This document shows, in pieces, positions 7,647 through 16,204 of a stretch of 64,000 bases of DNA (position 1 is the first letter of the stretch; each line of letters opens with the position of its first letter). Both the position numbers and the translations under genes were made by a program. Under the pieces are notes generated by a model. It searched no databases and was not told the origin of the DNA. It saw nothing but the letters and a program-made list of their open reading frames with translations. The DNA comes from Lientehia sp934351765 (GTDB taxonomy: Bacteria; Bacillota; Clostridia; Lachnospirales; Lachnospiraceae), in contig NZ_JBQKGG010000002.1 of NCBI RefSeq assembly GCF_052118925.1, forward strand, positions 124,001-188,000, given 5' to 3'.

Positions 7647-7814
7647 CCGAAAACAAACGTTTTTCTCCGAGAAACATTCTGCTTGTTTCCTGTTTCATCG
7701 GCTTTTCATCCGCTTTTCCTGTGTTTCTTTTGGAAATTTTCCACCATTTCCACCTAATTTTTATAAGAATCCTGCCCGGAAAAGCAATATTTTTACCAAA
7801 AAAAGATTCGGGGA

Positions 7815-7843
7815 TTGCCTATTTTCCAAATTCCTGTTAAAGT
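7815..7843 (+). promoter_or_regulatory. Possible promoter of citrate synthase
   Basis: TTGCCT (7815-7820), 17 bases, TAAAGT (7838-7843). It lies 32 bases before the start codon, with AGGAGG at 7861-7866. The match is moderate. Confidence 0.45.
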
Positions 7844-7875
7844 AATAGTTAATTATTTTAAGGAGGTTTTTCTCT

Positions 7876-9255
7876 ATGTCTGACGATGAAAGATTTATCC
7901 CGACTGATTCCGATTTCGACACCCGTCTGGATCAGCTTGTAGAATATTGCAGGAATTCCAACCGCATAGATTTGAATCTCTATACCGAATATGATGTCAA
8001 ACGCGGTCTGCGCGATTCCAACGGTAAGGGTGTGCTGACCGGTCTGACCGAGATTTCCGATGTTATCGGCTTTGATGTGGTACGCGGAAAAAAAATCCCT
8101 GCTGATGGCCGCCTGTATTATCAAGGCTATAACATTCAGGATCTGATCCACGGCTGCCAGGGACGCAAGTTTGCGTTCGAGGAAATCACTTATCTGCTGC
8201 TCTTTGGGAACCTTCCCACAGAAGCCCAGCTGGAAGAGTTTCTGGAACTGATGGGACATTTTCGTGCCTTGCCGGATACCTTTGTCCGCGATATCATTAT
8301 GAAGGCTCCCAGCAAGGATATCATGAACTCTCTCCAGAAAAGTGTTCTGACCCTTTATACTTATGATAAAAACCCCGACGAGATCTCGATCCCCAATGTG
8401 CTGAAGCAGTCGCTTCACCTCATTGCCCAGATCCCGCTGGTTTCTGTTTATGCATACCAGGCCTATCGTCACTACCATCTGGATGACAGCCTGGTGATCC
8501 GGAATCCCAGACCGGAGCTTTCCACTGCGGAAAATATCCTCCGGCTGCTCCGTCCCGACGGACAGTATACCGAATTAGAAGCTAAGGTTCTTGACGTTGC
8601 CCTTGTTATTCACGCAGAACACGGCGGCGGCAATAACTCCACCTTTACTACCCATGTTGTATCTTCCACCGGAACAGATACCTACTCAGCCGTTACTGCT
8701 TCTCTTGGCTCCTTAAAAGGCTTCAAACACGGCGGTGCCAATTTAAAGGTTCAGAACATGTTTGCCGACTTAAAGGAGCATGTTTCCGACTGGTCCAATG
8801 AAGCAGCTGTTCAGGCTTATTTACAAAAGCTCATCAACAAAGAGGCCTTCGATCACAGCGGCCTGATCTACGGTATCGGTCATGCCGTTTATACAAAGTC
8901 TGACCCCCGGTGCGTCATTTTGAAGAAATATGCGGAAGCTCTTTCGGAGGAAAAAGGACGTACGGAAGAATTCAACCTTTACCAGACTGTGGAACGTCTC
9001 GCCTGCAAGCTTTTGCAGGAACAGAAAAATCTCCACAAGGATGTCTGTGCCAATGTCGATTTTTACAGCGGCTTTGTTTATAACATGTTAGGACTGCCCA
9101 ACGAGCTCTTTACCCCCATCTTTGCCATCTCCCGTATTTCCGGCTGGTGTGCACACCGGATGGAGGAGCTCATTAACTCCAGCAAGATCATTCGTCCCGC
9201 CTACAAGTATGTGGGGCACCATAGAGATTATGTGGAGCTTGGCGATCGAATGTAA
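7876..9255 (+). CDS. gltA: Citrate synthase
   Basis: Condenses acetyl-CoA and oxaloacetate to citrate. In an anaerobe this feeds 2-oxoglutarate and glutamate synthesis. It has 459 residues, with an N-terminal extension of about 50 residues before the conserved core. The catalytic set is visible: H249 in HAEHGGG, H285 in GFKHGGAN and H336 in GIGHAVYTKSDPR. A 2-methylcitrate synthase role cannot be excluded from sequence. AGGAGG precedes the start at the right distance. It is monocistronic, convergent with the DegV gene, and shares a bidirectional terminator with it. Confidence 0.93.
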   Translation: MSDDERFIPTDSDFDTRLDQLVEYCRNSNRIDLNLYTEYDVKRGLRDSNGKGVLTGLTEISDVIGFDVVRGKKIPADGRLYYQGYNIQDLIHGCQGRKFAFEEITYLLLFGNLPTEAQLEEFLELMGHFRALPDTFVRDIIMKAPSKDIMNSLQKSVLTLYTYDKNPDEISIPNVLKQSLHLIAQIPLVSVYAYQAYRHYHLDDSLVIRNPRPELSTAENILRLLRPDGQYTELEAKVLDVALVIHAEHGGGNNSTFTTHVVSSTGTDTYSAVTASLGSLKGFKHGGANLKVQNMFADLKEHVSDWSNEAAVQAYLQKLINKEAFDHSGLIYGIGHAVYTKSDPRCVILKKYAEALSEEKGRTEEFNLYQTVERLACKLLQEQKNLHKDVCANVDFYSGFVYNMLGLPNELFTPIFAISRISGWCAHRMEELINSSKIIRPAYKYVGHHRDYVELGDRM

Positions 9256-9319
9256 CCATTGGCTCCTGTATGACAGGCGAGATAAAACAGACAGCCGCAT
9301 ATCGGAACTGTCACATAGT

Positions 9320-9356
9320 TTTTATTTCATAGGACGAACTTTCCTATGAAATAAAA
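9320..9356. repeat. Palindromic repeat family, copy 2
   Basis: Perfect arms of 15 bp (TTTTATTTCATAGGA at 9320-9334; complement at 9342-9356) and a 7-base loop. It shares TTTTATTTCATAG with copy 1 and again abuts a terminator. Confidence 0.8.
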
Positions 9357-9390
9357 GGCCGGAGAGTATTCAGGCTCTCCGGTCTTTTTA
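9355..9390. terminator. Bidirectional terminator between citrate synthase and degV
   Basis: GGCCGGAGAG pairs with CTCTCCGGTC and is followed by TTTTTA on the plus strand. On the minus strand the hairpin runs into CCTTTTATTTC. It serves both convergent genes. Confidence 0.8.
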
Positions 9391-9433
9391 TATACATGCG
9401 GCATAAACTATGACAAGTCACATTCGTTCAATT

Positions 9434-10285
9434 CTATCTCATGTAAAACAGTACGCCCAGGGTTCCCGGTCCGCAGTGGCTTGAGATCACGCCGCCGGCT
9501 CTTGTCTCAATTACATCCCTGAAAATCCCAAGGCTCTTTAAATACGCCCGCACCTGCTCCACGGTCTCCGGATCGCAGCCGGAGTGGGTAATAAATACCC
9601 GCGCCGGATCTGCCTGTAAAAGCTCCGGTTCCATATCCTTTGTGTATTTCACCAGAACCTTTCCCAGCGGCCCGCGATATTTTTTATCTACGCCCATCTT
9701 TCCGTCCTTGACAACGATCCGGGGCTTTAATTTTAAGGTATTGGCAAGAAGCGCAGTCACCGAAGAGCAGCGGCCTCCTCTGGCAAGATACGTTAATGTA
9801 TCTACCACAAAGCTTGCCCTGACCTTTTCTCTGGCGCCTTCAATGGCTGCCACGATTTCTTCTGCCGATGCACCTGCTTCTGCCATCTCGGCAGCACGCA
9901 GCACCTGAAGTCCGATCCCTGTGGAAAGGCTCATGGAATCGATCACAAAGATCCGATCCGTCTCCAGCTCTCTCGCCGCAAGCCGCATCACATTACAGGT
10001 GGTACTCATATCCTCGGAAATACCGAAAAATACAATATCACGTCCTTCTTCCACATACGGCCTTGCCTTTTCAATGGCCATTTCCATAGAAATCGCGGAG
10101 GTCTTCGGAGTCGTTTTCTTTTCCTCCGCCCATCTGAAAATCTCCTCCGGCGTCACCTGGGTCCGGTCATAATAACTCTGATCGTCCATAATGATGCACA
10201 GCGGAATCATATCAATGTCATACTGTTCAAACAGTTCGTCTGTCAGATCACAGGTACTGTCTGCAATAATCTTAACCTTCTTCAT
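9434..10285 (-). CDS. DegV family fatty-acid-binding protein
   Basis: DegV proteins bind a fatty acid and, in fatty-acid-kinase systems, act as FakB, presenting it for phosphorylation. About 283 residues. Typical marks are the N-terminal IIADSTCDLTDEL, the segment ISEDMSTTCNVMRLAA, TLTYLARGGRCS, and the C-terminal GAGGVISSHCGPGTLGVLFY-like end. The start at 10285 follows AAGGAGAGG; an earlier in-frame ATG at 10318 has no site. The alpha/beta hydrolase gene lies 78 bases upstream on the same strand. No FakA partner is in the window. Confidence 0.9.
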   Translation of the reverse strand: MKKVKIIADSTCDLTDELFEQYDIDMIPLCIIMDDQSYYDRTQVTPEEIFRWAEEKKTTPKTSAISMEMAIEKARPYVEEGRDIVFFGISEDMSTTCNVMRLAARELETDRIFVIDSMSLSTGIGLQVLRAAEMAEAGASAEEIVAAIEGAREKVRASFVVDTLTYLARGGRCSSVTALLANTLKLKPRIVVKDGKMGVDKKYRGPLGKVLVKYTKDMEPELLQADPARVFITHSGCDPETVEQVRAYLKSLGIFRDVIETRAGGVISSHCGPGTLGVLFYMR

Positions 10286-10363
10286 AGCTTCGCCTCTCCT
10301 TTTCTGTTCCATTTTCATACTCCGCCAAACTCCACGGTTTTGCAGCCTGAACGCTTCTCCGTT

Positions 10364-11065
10364 TTACATCCTTCTGTTCTCTTCCAGAAATTTCTCCACC
10401 GTCTGGTTGAACAACGCCGGCTGTTCGGATATAAGAAAATGACTTCCCGGAAGGATCGTAAGCCGGCTGTCCGGAATGCACCGCCGGATCCGCTCTGTCT
10501 CCTTTTGACGGATCATATCTTTCGTTCCTGCGATCACCAGTGTCGGAGCCTGGATCTTTGCCAGCTCCGCCTCTGAAATATGAGGCTCCTTTACCATCAG
10601 CGCCAGCCGCTCTTTTCTGGCAATTGCTTTCTTATCTGCCAGTGCGATGAGCGATACCAGCCCATACCCCATGACAATGGGGATCTGAATGGACAGTTTC
10701 ACCCCGGACGGACGCGTGTTTCCGCCATTTAAGATCAGGCTTTTTAAATATTCCGGATAACGGATCGCAAACAGCATGGCAATATTGGCTCCATCGCTGA
10801 AGCCTAAAAGATGGATCTTCGTTAACCCCATCTGATCCAGCAGAGCCTTCAGATCCTCCGCAAACTGCTCCAACGTAAACGGGCCGGTTCCCCTCGGTGA
10901 TTTTCCATGTCCTCTCGTATCAACGGCGATCACCCGGTACTTTGCTTCAAAATAATCCCTCTGTGCCTTGAAAATCATCCGGTTTTCGCCATTTCCATGG
11001 AGCAGGATCAGTGGTTCTCCCGCCCCGCTCTCCTCATAATACAGCCTGAATATCTCATTTTCCAC
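10364..11065 (-). CDS. Alpha/beta hydrolase
   Basis: Serine hydrolase of 233 residues with the alpha/beta fold. Visible are the oxyanion-hole segment LLHGNGENR, the strand VIAVDTRGHGKS, the nucleophile elbow GFSDG (Ser about residue 94), the acid in AGTKDMI and the catalytic His in LPGSHFL near residue 209. It has no signal peptide, so it is cytosolic. The substrate is unknown. It starts 14 bases after the hydrogenase-like gene and is probably co-transcribed with it. Confidence 0.88.
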   Translation of the reverse strand: MENEIFRLYYEESGAGEPLILLHGNGENRMIFKAQRDYFEAKYRVIAVDTRGHGKSPRGTGPFTLEQFAEDLKALLDQMGLTKIHLLGFSDGANIAMLFAIRYPEYLKSLILNGGNTRPSGVKLSIQIPIVMGYGLVSLIALADKKAIARKERLALMVKEPHISEAELAKIQAPTLVIAGTKDMIRQKETERIRRCIPDSRLTILPGSHFLISEQPALFNQTVEKFLEENRRM

Positions 11066-11078
11066 GTTCTGCCTCCGC

Positions 11079-12614
11079 TTATTCCGGAACTGCCAGATCC
11101 TTTTCCTCCAGCTCTGTAAGAATTTCTTTATAATTGCTGTCCAGCGCGATCTTTCCGGGTGCCTTCTTCATGTTAAGCATAACCTGACCCTTCGCCTTCG
11201 TCGGGCTCTGCATTACGCCTGCTCCACCGACACAGCCGCCGGGACACGCCATTCCTTCCAATAAATATCCGTCATACAGCCCTTTCTTTGCGTCTTTCAT
11301 AAGCTGGCGACAGTTGGCCAGCCCCTCGGCACTGGCCACCTTCACCTCATGGCCCGGCTTCATGCGCTTAATACAGTTGACTACCGCCTTCGCCACACCG
11401 CCGCTGACACAGAAGCCCCGTCCGTCAGCACTGGAGGCTGTCATAGGCTCCGTCTGCTCAATGGCATCAAACTCAATCCCCTTCGCCGTAAACATGCCCA
11501 TGACCTCTTCAAAGGTCAGCACGAAATCAATATCGCTGCGGATCGACCGGCGGCTTGCTTCCAGCTTTTTTGCGGAGCAGGGGCCAATAAAGGCTACCAT
11601 ACAGTCAGGATGTTTCTTTTTGATCAGCCGTCCTGTCAGCACCATGGGCGTCAATGCCATGGAAATATAGGGTGCCAGCTCCGGGAACTGCTTTTTTACC
11701 ATCACCGACCAGGCCGGGCAGCAGGAGGTTGCCATGAACGGCTGTTTCTCCGGCACTTCCTCCAGGAAATCTCCCGCCTCTTCGATGGTACAGAGATCTG
11801 CACCCACGGCCACATCGACCACATCGGCAAAGCCCAGTTCTTTTAATGCTTCCGTTATTTTTTCCGGCGGCAGGTTCTTTCCAAACTGTCCCACAAACGC
11901 CGGAGCCACCGCCGCATAAACGGGAACGCCGCTCTTGATGGCCTGAATGGTCTGGAAAATCTGTCCCTTATCGGCAATGGCTCCAAACGGACAGTTTACC
12001 ATGCACATGCCACAGGAGACACAGGCATCATAATCGATCTGGGCCCTGCCCAGCTCGTCCGCATGGATTGCCCCCACACCACAGGCTTTCACACAGGGCC
12101 GCTCCAGTTTGACGATAGCTCCATAGGGGCAGACCGATGCACAGCGGCCACACTGGATACATTTCTCCCGGTCAATATAAGACCGCCCCTGTACAATGGA
12201 GATTGCCTCCTTCGGGCATACTTCCGTACAGGGATGTGCCAGGCAGCCCTGACAGGAGTCCGATACCCGGACTTCGTTTTCCGGACAGGCCGAGCAGGCA
12301 GCCTTGATGATATTGACCAGCGGAGCTTCATAAAACCGCTTTGCCACGGCGCTCTCCTCGATTCCCTCCTCTACCGGGATATGCTTGGACATATCACGGA
12401 CCGGAAGCCCGATCGCCAGGCGGAGACGCTCCTCCACAATGGCCCGCTCCAGAAATACACTCTCCCGGTAAGTAGCTGCTTCGCCCGGAATAATCTCATA
12501 GGGCAGCTCTGCGATCCGTTTAAAATCACCGCCCTCATACGCCATTTTTGCCACTTCGGAAAAGATCATCTGGCGGATCTTTACCACATTTGTATATACC
12601 CCTCTCATGCTCAT
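11079..12614 (-). CDS. [FeFe]-hydrogenase-like iron-sulfur protein, monomeric
   Basis: 511 residues. Cysteine-rich N-terminal clusters (residues 107-133) and ferredoxin-like [4Fe-4S] motifs (CIQCGRCASVCP at 152-163; CVSCGMCMVNCP at 198-209) precede the H-cluster domain. The H-cluster ligands are present: TSCCPAW (297-303), IGPCSAKKLEA (343-353) and EGMACPGGCVGGAG (453-466). The long N-terminal part plus these motif variants resemble the monomeric group B hydrogenases of Clostridia, which couple to ferredoxin; a sensory role is the alternative. The first of two close ATGs is preferred because AGGAGGG precedes it by 7 bases. It is divergent from an Rrf2 regulator. Confidence 0.85.
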   Translation of the reverse strand: MSMRGVYTNVVKIRQMIFSEVAKMAYEGGDFKRIAELPYEIIPGEAATYRESVFLERAIVEERLRLAIGLPVRDMSKHIPVEEGIEESAVAKRFYEAPLVNIIKAACSACPENEVRVSDSCQGCLAHPCTEVCPKEAISIVQGRSYIDREKCIQCGRCASVCPYGAIVKLERPCVKACGVGAIHADELGRAQIDYDACVSCGMCMVNCPFGAIADKGQIFQTIQAIKSGVPVYAAVAPAFVGQFGKNLPPEKITEALKELGFADVVDVAVGADLCTIEEAGDFLEEVPEKQPFMATSCCPAWSVMVKKQFPELAPYISMALTPMVLTGRLIKKKHPDCMVAFIGPCSAKKLEASRRSIRSDIDFVLTFEEVMGMFTAKGIEFDAIEQTEPMTASSADGRGFCVSGGVAKAVVNCIKRMKPGHEVKVASAEGLANCRQLMKDAKKGLYDGYLLEGMACPGGCVGGAGVMQSPTKAKGQVMLNMKKAPGKIALDSNYKEILTELEEKDLAVPE

Positions 12615-12726
12615 AGGAATACCCTCCTGCTGTCATTCTCTGTCTCATGTCTGAATCCGATATCCAGACAGCATATTTTTTAGTGTATCATTTTCTCCCC
12701 GTTTTTTCAATGATTTATCCCTTTTC

Positions 12727-12755
12727 TTGCACATTCCTTCATTCTATTGTATAAT
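12727..12755 (+). promoter_or_regulatory. Promoter of the Rrf2 gene
   Basis: TTGCAC (12727-12732), a 17-base spacer, TATAAT (12750-12755). The start codon lies 32 bases downstream with an AGGAG site. The divergent hydrogenase-like gene starts 110 bases away. Confidence 0.8.
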
Positions 12756-12786
12756 AAACCTATTAAACTGACAGGAGTTTCGTTCT

Positions 12787-13209
12787 ATGATGATCTCAAC
12801 AAGAGGGCGTTATGCCCTGCGCCTGATGATTGATCTTGCCGAGCAGCCATCTGACCGTTTCACACCGCTTCGGGAAATCGCTGCCCGTCAGGAAATCTCT
12901 GAAAAATATCTGGAGGGAATTGTTAAATCCCTGGTTCAGTCCGGCCTCCTTACCGGACTTCGCGGCAAAAAAGGCGGATACCGTATGACAAAAAAGCCCT
13001 CGGAATACACGGTTTATGAAATCTTGTCCGCCACCGAAGAAGATCTCTCTCCCGTTTCCTGCCTGGAGTCAGGCACCCCTGCCTGCCCCCGTGCCGACGG
13101 CTGCCGGACGATTTCCATGTGGAAAAATCTGGATCAGATGATCATTCAGTTTTTCAGCGGAATTACACTGGAAAAGCTGATGGAAGATTCAAAACAGTCA
13201 TTCACCTAA
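12787..13209 (+). CDS. Rrf2 family transcriptional regulator
   Basis: 140-residue winged-helix repressor. The start MMISTRGRYALRLMIDLA is the family signature. The recognition helix region EISEKYLEGIVKSLVQSGLL is followed by the wing GLRGKKGGYRM. Three cysteines (C92, C100, C106, in SCLESGTPACPRADGC) match the cluster-binding pattern of IscR-like members, so it may sense Fe-S or redox state. It has its own promoter and terminator. Being divergent from the hydrogenase-like gene, it is a good candidate for that gene's regulator. Confidence 0.9.
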   Translation: MMISTRGRYALRLMIDLAEQPSDRFTPLREIAARQEISEKYLEGIVKSLVQSGLLTGLRGKKGGYRMTKKPSEYTVYEILSATEEDLSPVSCLESGTPACPRADGCRTISMWKNLDQMIIQFFSGITLEKLMEDSKQSFT

Positions 13210-13215
13210 AAACAA

Positions 13216-13258
13216 AAGCGGCATATCTTGTGCTGTTACAAGTTATGCCGCCATTTTT
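13216..13258 (+). terminator. Terminator of the Rrf2 gene
   Basis: GCGGCATA...TATGCCGC with an inner TTGT/ACAA pairing, then CATTTTTAA. It starts 9 bases after the stop codon. Confidence 0.8.
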
Positions 13259-13289
13259 AATTACATCAAACCAATGAATTATGTTGTTT

Positions 13290-13436
13290 TCAAACCTTCT
13301 TTTGCCCTTTTTCCACTGACCGCTTCTTTTCCAAGATCAGACGACTTTCTCTGACGTATCTTCGCTGCTCTCGAACCGTCTTTTCCCCATCATAATATCG
13401 AACAGTTATAATATCTACCGGCAATTCTTTATCCAT
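13290..13436 (-). CDS. Small basic protein, unknown
   Basis: A 48-residue product starting MDKELPVDIITVRYYDG and ending in a lysine-rich tail. The start at 13436 is chosen for its strong GGGAGGTG site; the reading frame extends further upstream without one. No family recognised. It lies downstream of another small unknown gene on the same strand, in a low-GC stretch. The pair may be a recent arrival or a remnant of a mobile segment. Confidence 0.5.
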   Translation of the reverse strand: MDKELPVDIITVRYYDGEKTVREQRRYVRESRLILEKKRSVEKGQKKV

Positions 13437-13515
13437 ATCGCTCACCTCCCAAGACTGTGAGAACATTCTATCATAAATAAAATGATATTCAAGTCTTGAC
13501 AAAAACTGTCTTGAG

Positions 13516-13785
13516 TCAATCAATCAAAATTTCAAGTATGTTTGCATCATCGTTAAGAAATATATCCATACAATATTCACTTCCGCCATATTCAAGTACT
13601 GCCCCCATCTGTTTCTTCTCCGGAGCTTCAAAACACAGGTTTGTATTTCCATCCGGATAATGTGCGATAAATCCCCACTCATGAGATCCATAAATAAAAT
13701 CAAATCTAATAAAACATAGTTCCTCATTCTCCCAAATTCCAACATTGATATACGTAGTTGATTTACTTATCTGAAATGCCATCAT
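13516..13785 (-). CDS. Small unknown protein
   Basis: 89 residues, acidic, rich in aromatic residues (FDFIYGSHEWGFIAHYPDG) and with no membrane segment or signal. A GGGAG site lies 8 bases before the start. No family recognised; the aromatic-rich beta-like pattern resembles small immunity or phage-type proteins, but this is only an impression. Composition is A+T-rich compared with flanking genes. A further small gene follows 79 bases downstream. Confidence 0.5.
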   Translation of the reverse strand: MMAFQISKSTTYINVGIWENEELCFIRFDFIYGSHEWGFIAHYPDGNTNLCFEAPEKKQMGAVLEYGGSEYCMDIFLNDDANILEILID

Positions 13786-14215
13786 TTTGCTTTCTCCCTA
13801 TTCTATTTTCATAATTCATGTTTACTTGTTTTACACATAAGTGTCTAACCCTGAAACCGGATTTCTTATATTTTATCTCCGCATTTCCCATCGAATATAG
13901 CTACTTCCATTCTATGTCCTGCCAGATTTTTATACTGTTACATGTTTGGGAATCATATAGAATATCAAAGAAAAAGCAATCTAAAAAAGAATTGTATAAC
14001 ACACGAAAGGTTTCCTTGTGGGCATTGTAAAAAATAATGACAGGAACATGCAGAATAAACCGATTTCTATTAGAAAAGCAGCAGTGAAAAGCAACTCATA
14101 ACAGGCATCAACTGTCGGGCAACAAATGGGCGACAAATGGCACATAAACGAATCACTTTTCACTGCTTTTATCAACTCGTGACCACTCTTACAAATGGCT
14201 TAAATCCTTGATTTC
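13786..14215. other. A+T-rich intergenic region
   Basis: No convincing gene. It holds a 12-bp inverted repeat, AGCAGTGAAAAG (14080-14091) and CTTTTCACTGCT (14156-14167), around a 64-base centre with two close ACAAATGG direct repeats. Function unknown; it could be a hairpin of a leader, a terminator relic or a recombination footprint. Confidence 0.4.
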
Positions 14216-15226
14216 TTAGAACTTGCCAGCCTTTGCAGCTTCCTCGATCGAAACTGCAACTGCAACAGTCATACCAACCATGGGGTTGTTGCCGGCACCG
14301 ATCAGACCCATCATTTCTACGTGGGCAGGAACGGAAGAAGAACCAGCGAACTGTGCATCGGAATGCATACGTCCAAGCGTATCGGTCATACCGTAGGAAG
14401 CAGGGCCTGCTGCCATGTTGTCGGGATGAAGGGTACGTCCTGTACCACCGCCGGATGCAACGGAGAAGTACTTCTTTCCGGCTTCCAGACGCTCTTTCTT
14501 GTAGGTACCTGCAACGGGATGCTGGAATCTGGTGGGGTTCGTGGAGTTTCCGGTAATGGAAACGTCAACATTCTCTTTCCACATGATAGCTACGCCCTCA
14601 GGTACGCTGTTTGCACCGTAGCAGTTAACCTTTGCACGAAGTCCTTCCGAGTAGGACTTTCTGAATACTTCCTTTACCTCGTTGGTATAAGGATCGTACT
14701 CAGTCTCAACATAAGTAAAGCCGTTGATTCTGGAAATGATCTGAGCTGCATCTTTTCCAAGACCGTTTAAGATAACACGAAGAGGTTTCTTACGTACCTT
14801 ATTTGCCTTCTCTGCGATACCGATCGCACCCTCAGCTGCTGCAAAGGATTCATGGCCAGCCAGGAAGCAGAAGCACTCGGTCTCTTCTTCCAGAAGCATT
14901 TTTCCAAGATTTCCGTGTCCAAGACCTACCTTACGGGTGTCCGCAACGGATCCGGGAATACAGAATGCCTGAAGTCCTTCGCCGATGGCTGCAGCTGCGT
15001 CTGCGGCTCTCTTGCAGCCCTTCTTGATTGCGATTGCAGCGCCTACGGTATATGCCCAGCAGGCGTTCTCAAAACAGATTGGCTGGATTCCTTTGATCTG
15101 GTTGTATACATCAAGGCCTGCTGCCTTTGTAATCTCAGCGGTCTCCTCGATGGAATTGATACCATATTCCTTTAAAACAGCAAGAATCTGTTTTTCTCTT
15201 CTCTCATATGATTCAAATAAAGCCAT
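14216..15226 (-). CDS. GGGtGRT protein
   Basis: 336-residue member of a family named after its glycine-rich signature, here ASGGGTGRTLHPDN near residues 263-276. Other conserved parts are GLGHGNLGKMLLEEETECFCFLAGHESFAAAEGAIG-like glycine-rich loops in the middle and MMGLIGAGNNPMVGMTV at the C terminus. No signal or membrane segment. The biochemical role is not established. In Clostridia it travels with a NifU-like scaffold gene, as here with 41 bases between, which suggests a job in Fe-S or related cofactor handling. It ends the operon. Confidence 0.85.
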   Translation of the reverse strand: MALFESYERREKQILAVLKEYGINSIEETAEITKAAGLDVYNQIKGIQPICFENACWAYTVGAAIAIKKGCKRAADAAAAIGEGLQAFCIPGSVADTRKVGLGHGNLGKMLLEEETECFCFLAGHESFAAAEGAIGIAEKANKVRKKPLRVILNGLGKDAAQIISRINGFTYVETEYDPYTNEVKEVFRKSYSEGLRAKVNCYGANSVPEGVAIMWKENVDVSITGNSTNPTRFQHPVAGTYKKERLEAGKKYFSVASGGGTGRTLHPDNMAAGPASYGMTDTLGRMHSDAQFAGSSSVPAHVEMMGLIGAGNNPMVGMTVAVAVSIEEAAKAGKF

Positions 15227-15267
15227 TTTTTACGATTCCTCCTAATCTATGTATTTAGACCTGTGAA

Positions 15268-15960
15268 TTACTCCTGTCTGGGGTCGATGATCTTAACCGC
15301 GTCAGCAACTCTTCCGTACTGACCCTTTGCCTTCTCCCATGCAGTGTTGGGATCGTCACCCTTCTTAATGAAGTCGGTCATCTTTCCAAGACTTACGAAC
15401 TGATATCCGATGATCTGATCGTCCGCATCAAGAGCGATTCCGGTTACATAGCCCTCTGCCATTTCCAGGTAACGGGGACCCTTCTTCAGAGTACCGTACA
15501 TAGTACCAACCTGGGAACGAAGACCCTTGCCAAGGTCCTCAAGACCGGCACCGATTGCAAGACCTTCTTCGGAGAATGCACTCTGGCTTCTGCCGTATAC
15601 GATCTGAAGGAACAGCTCTCTCATTGCAGTATTGATGGCATCACATACAAGGTCGGTGTTCAGAGCTTCCATAACGGTCAGGCCGGGAAGAATCTCTGCC
15701 GCCATAGCTGCGGAGTGAGTCATACCGGAACATCCGATGGTCTCAACAAGCGCTTCCTGGATAATACCGTCCTTTACGTTCAGGGACAGCTTGCAGGCGC
15801 CCTGCTGAGGAGCACACCAGCCCACACCATGGGTAAAACCGGAAATATCCTTTACCTCTTTGGCCTGAACCCATTTTGCTTCCTCCGGGATCGGAGCAGC
15901 GCCGTGATGAACGCCCTGAGCAACGGGACACATTTCTTCTACTTCGCGTGAATAAATCAT
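15268..15960 (-). CDS. NifU-like iron-sulfur scaffold protein
   Basis: 230 residues with similarity to the N-terminal NifU/IscU scaffold domain. Visible are the cysteines of GVGWCAPQQGACKL, the segment ETIGCSGMTHSAAMAAEIL and the helix VCDAINTAMRELFLQIVYGRSQSAF. The spacing differs from housekeeping IscU and the protein is longer, which fits the divergent group paired with GGGtGRT proteins. An Fe-S assembly or delivery role is inferred. It is the first gene of the pair. Confidence 0.8.
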   Translation of the reverse strand: MIYSREVEEMCPVAQGVHHGAAPIPEEAKWVQAKEVKDISGFTHGVGWCAPQQGACKLSLNVKDGIIQEALVETIGCSGMTHSAAMAAEILPGLTVMEALNTDLVCDAINTAMRELFLQIVYGRSQSAFSEEGLAIGAGLEDLGKGLRSQVGTMYGTLKKGPRYLEMAEGYVTGIALDADDQIIGYQFVSLGKMTDFIKKGDDPNTAWEKAKGQYGRVADAVKIIDPRQE

Positions 15961-16204
15961 GTTAAGACTCCTTTCAGAATATATATTCTATTCAACATCA
16001 TATTCTGTTATATTTTCTCACAAAACCGCGAATTAGTCCAGATATTTTTCCCTTAAAAATTAGATAAATTGAAAAGAATCTCTTTCCCTTATTTCGGCAA
16101 TATGATAAAATATAGACAATATGGATCCATTCTGCGCATAAGAATCCCTCAAAATGCCGGAATGACCCAACCAACATCTTCACAATTCAGATGGGAGAGG
16201 TAAT

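Noticed and set aside
13981..14175. 64-residue minus-strand frame in the AT-rich gap
   Set aside because: Cysteine- and phenylalanine-rich, no ribosome site, overlaps an inverted repeat.
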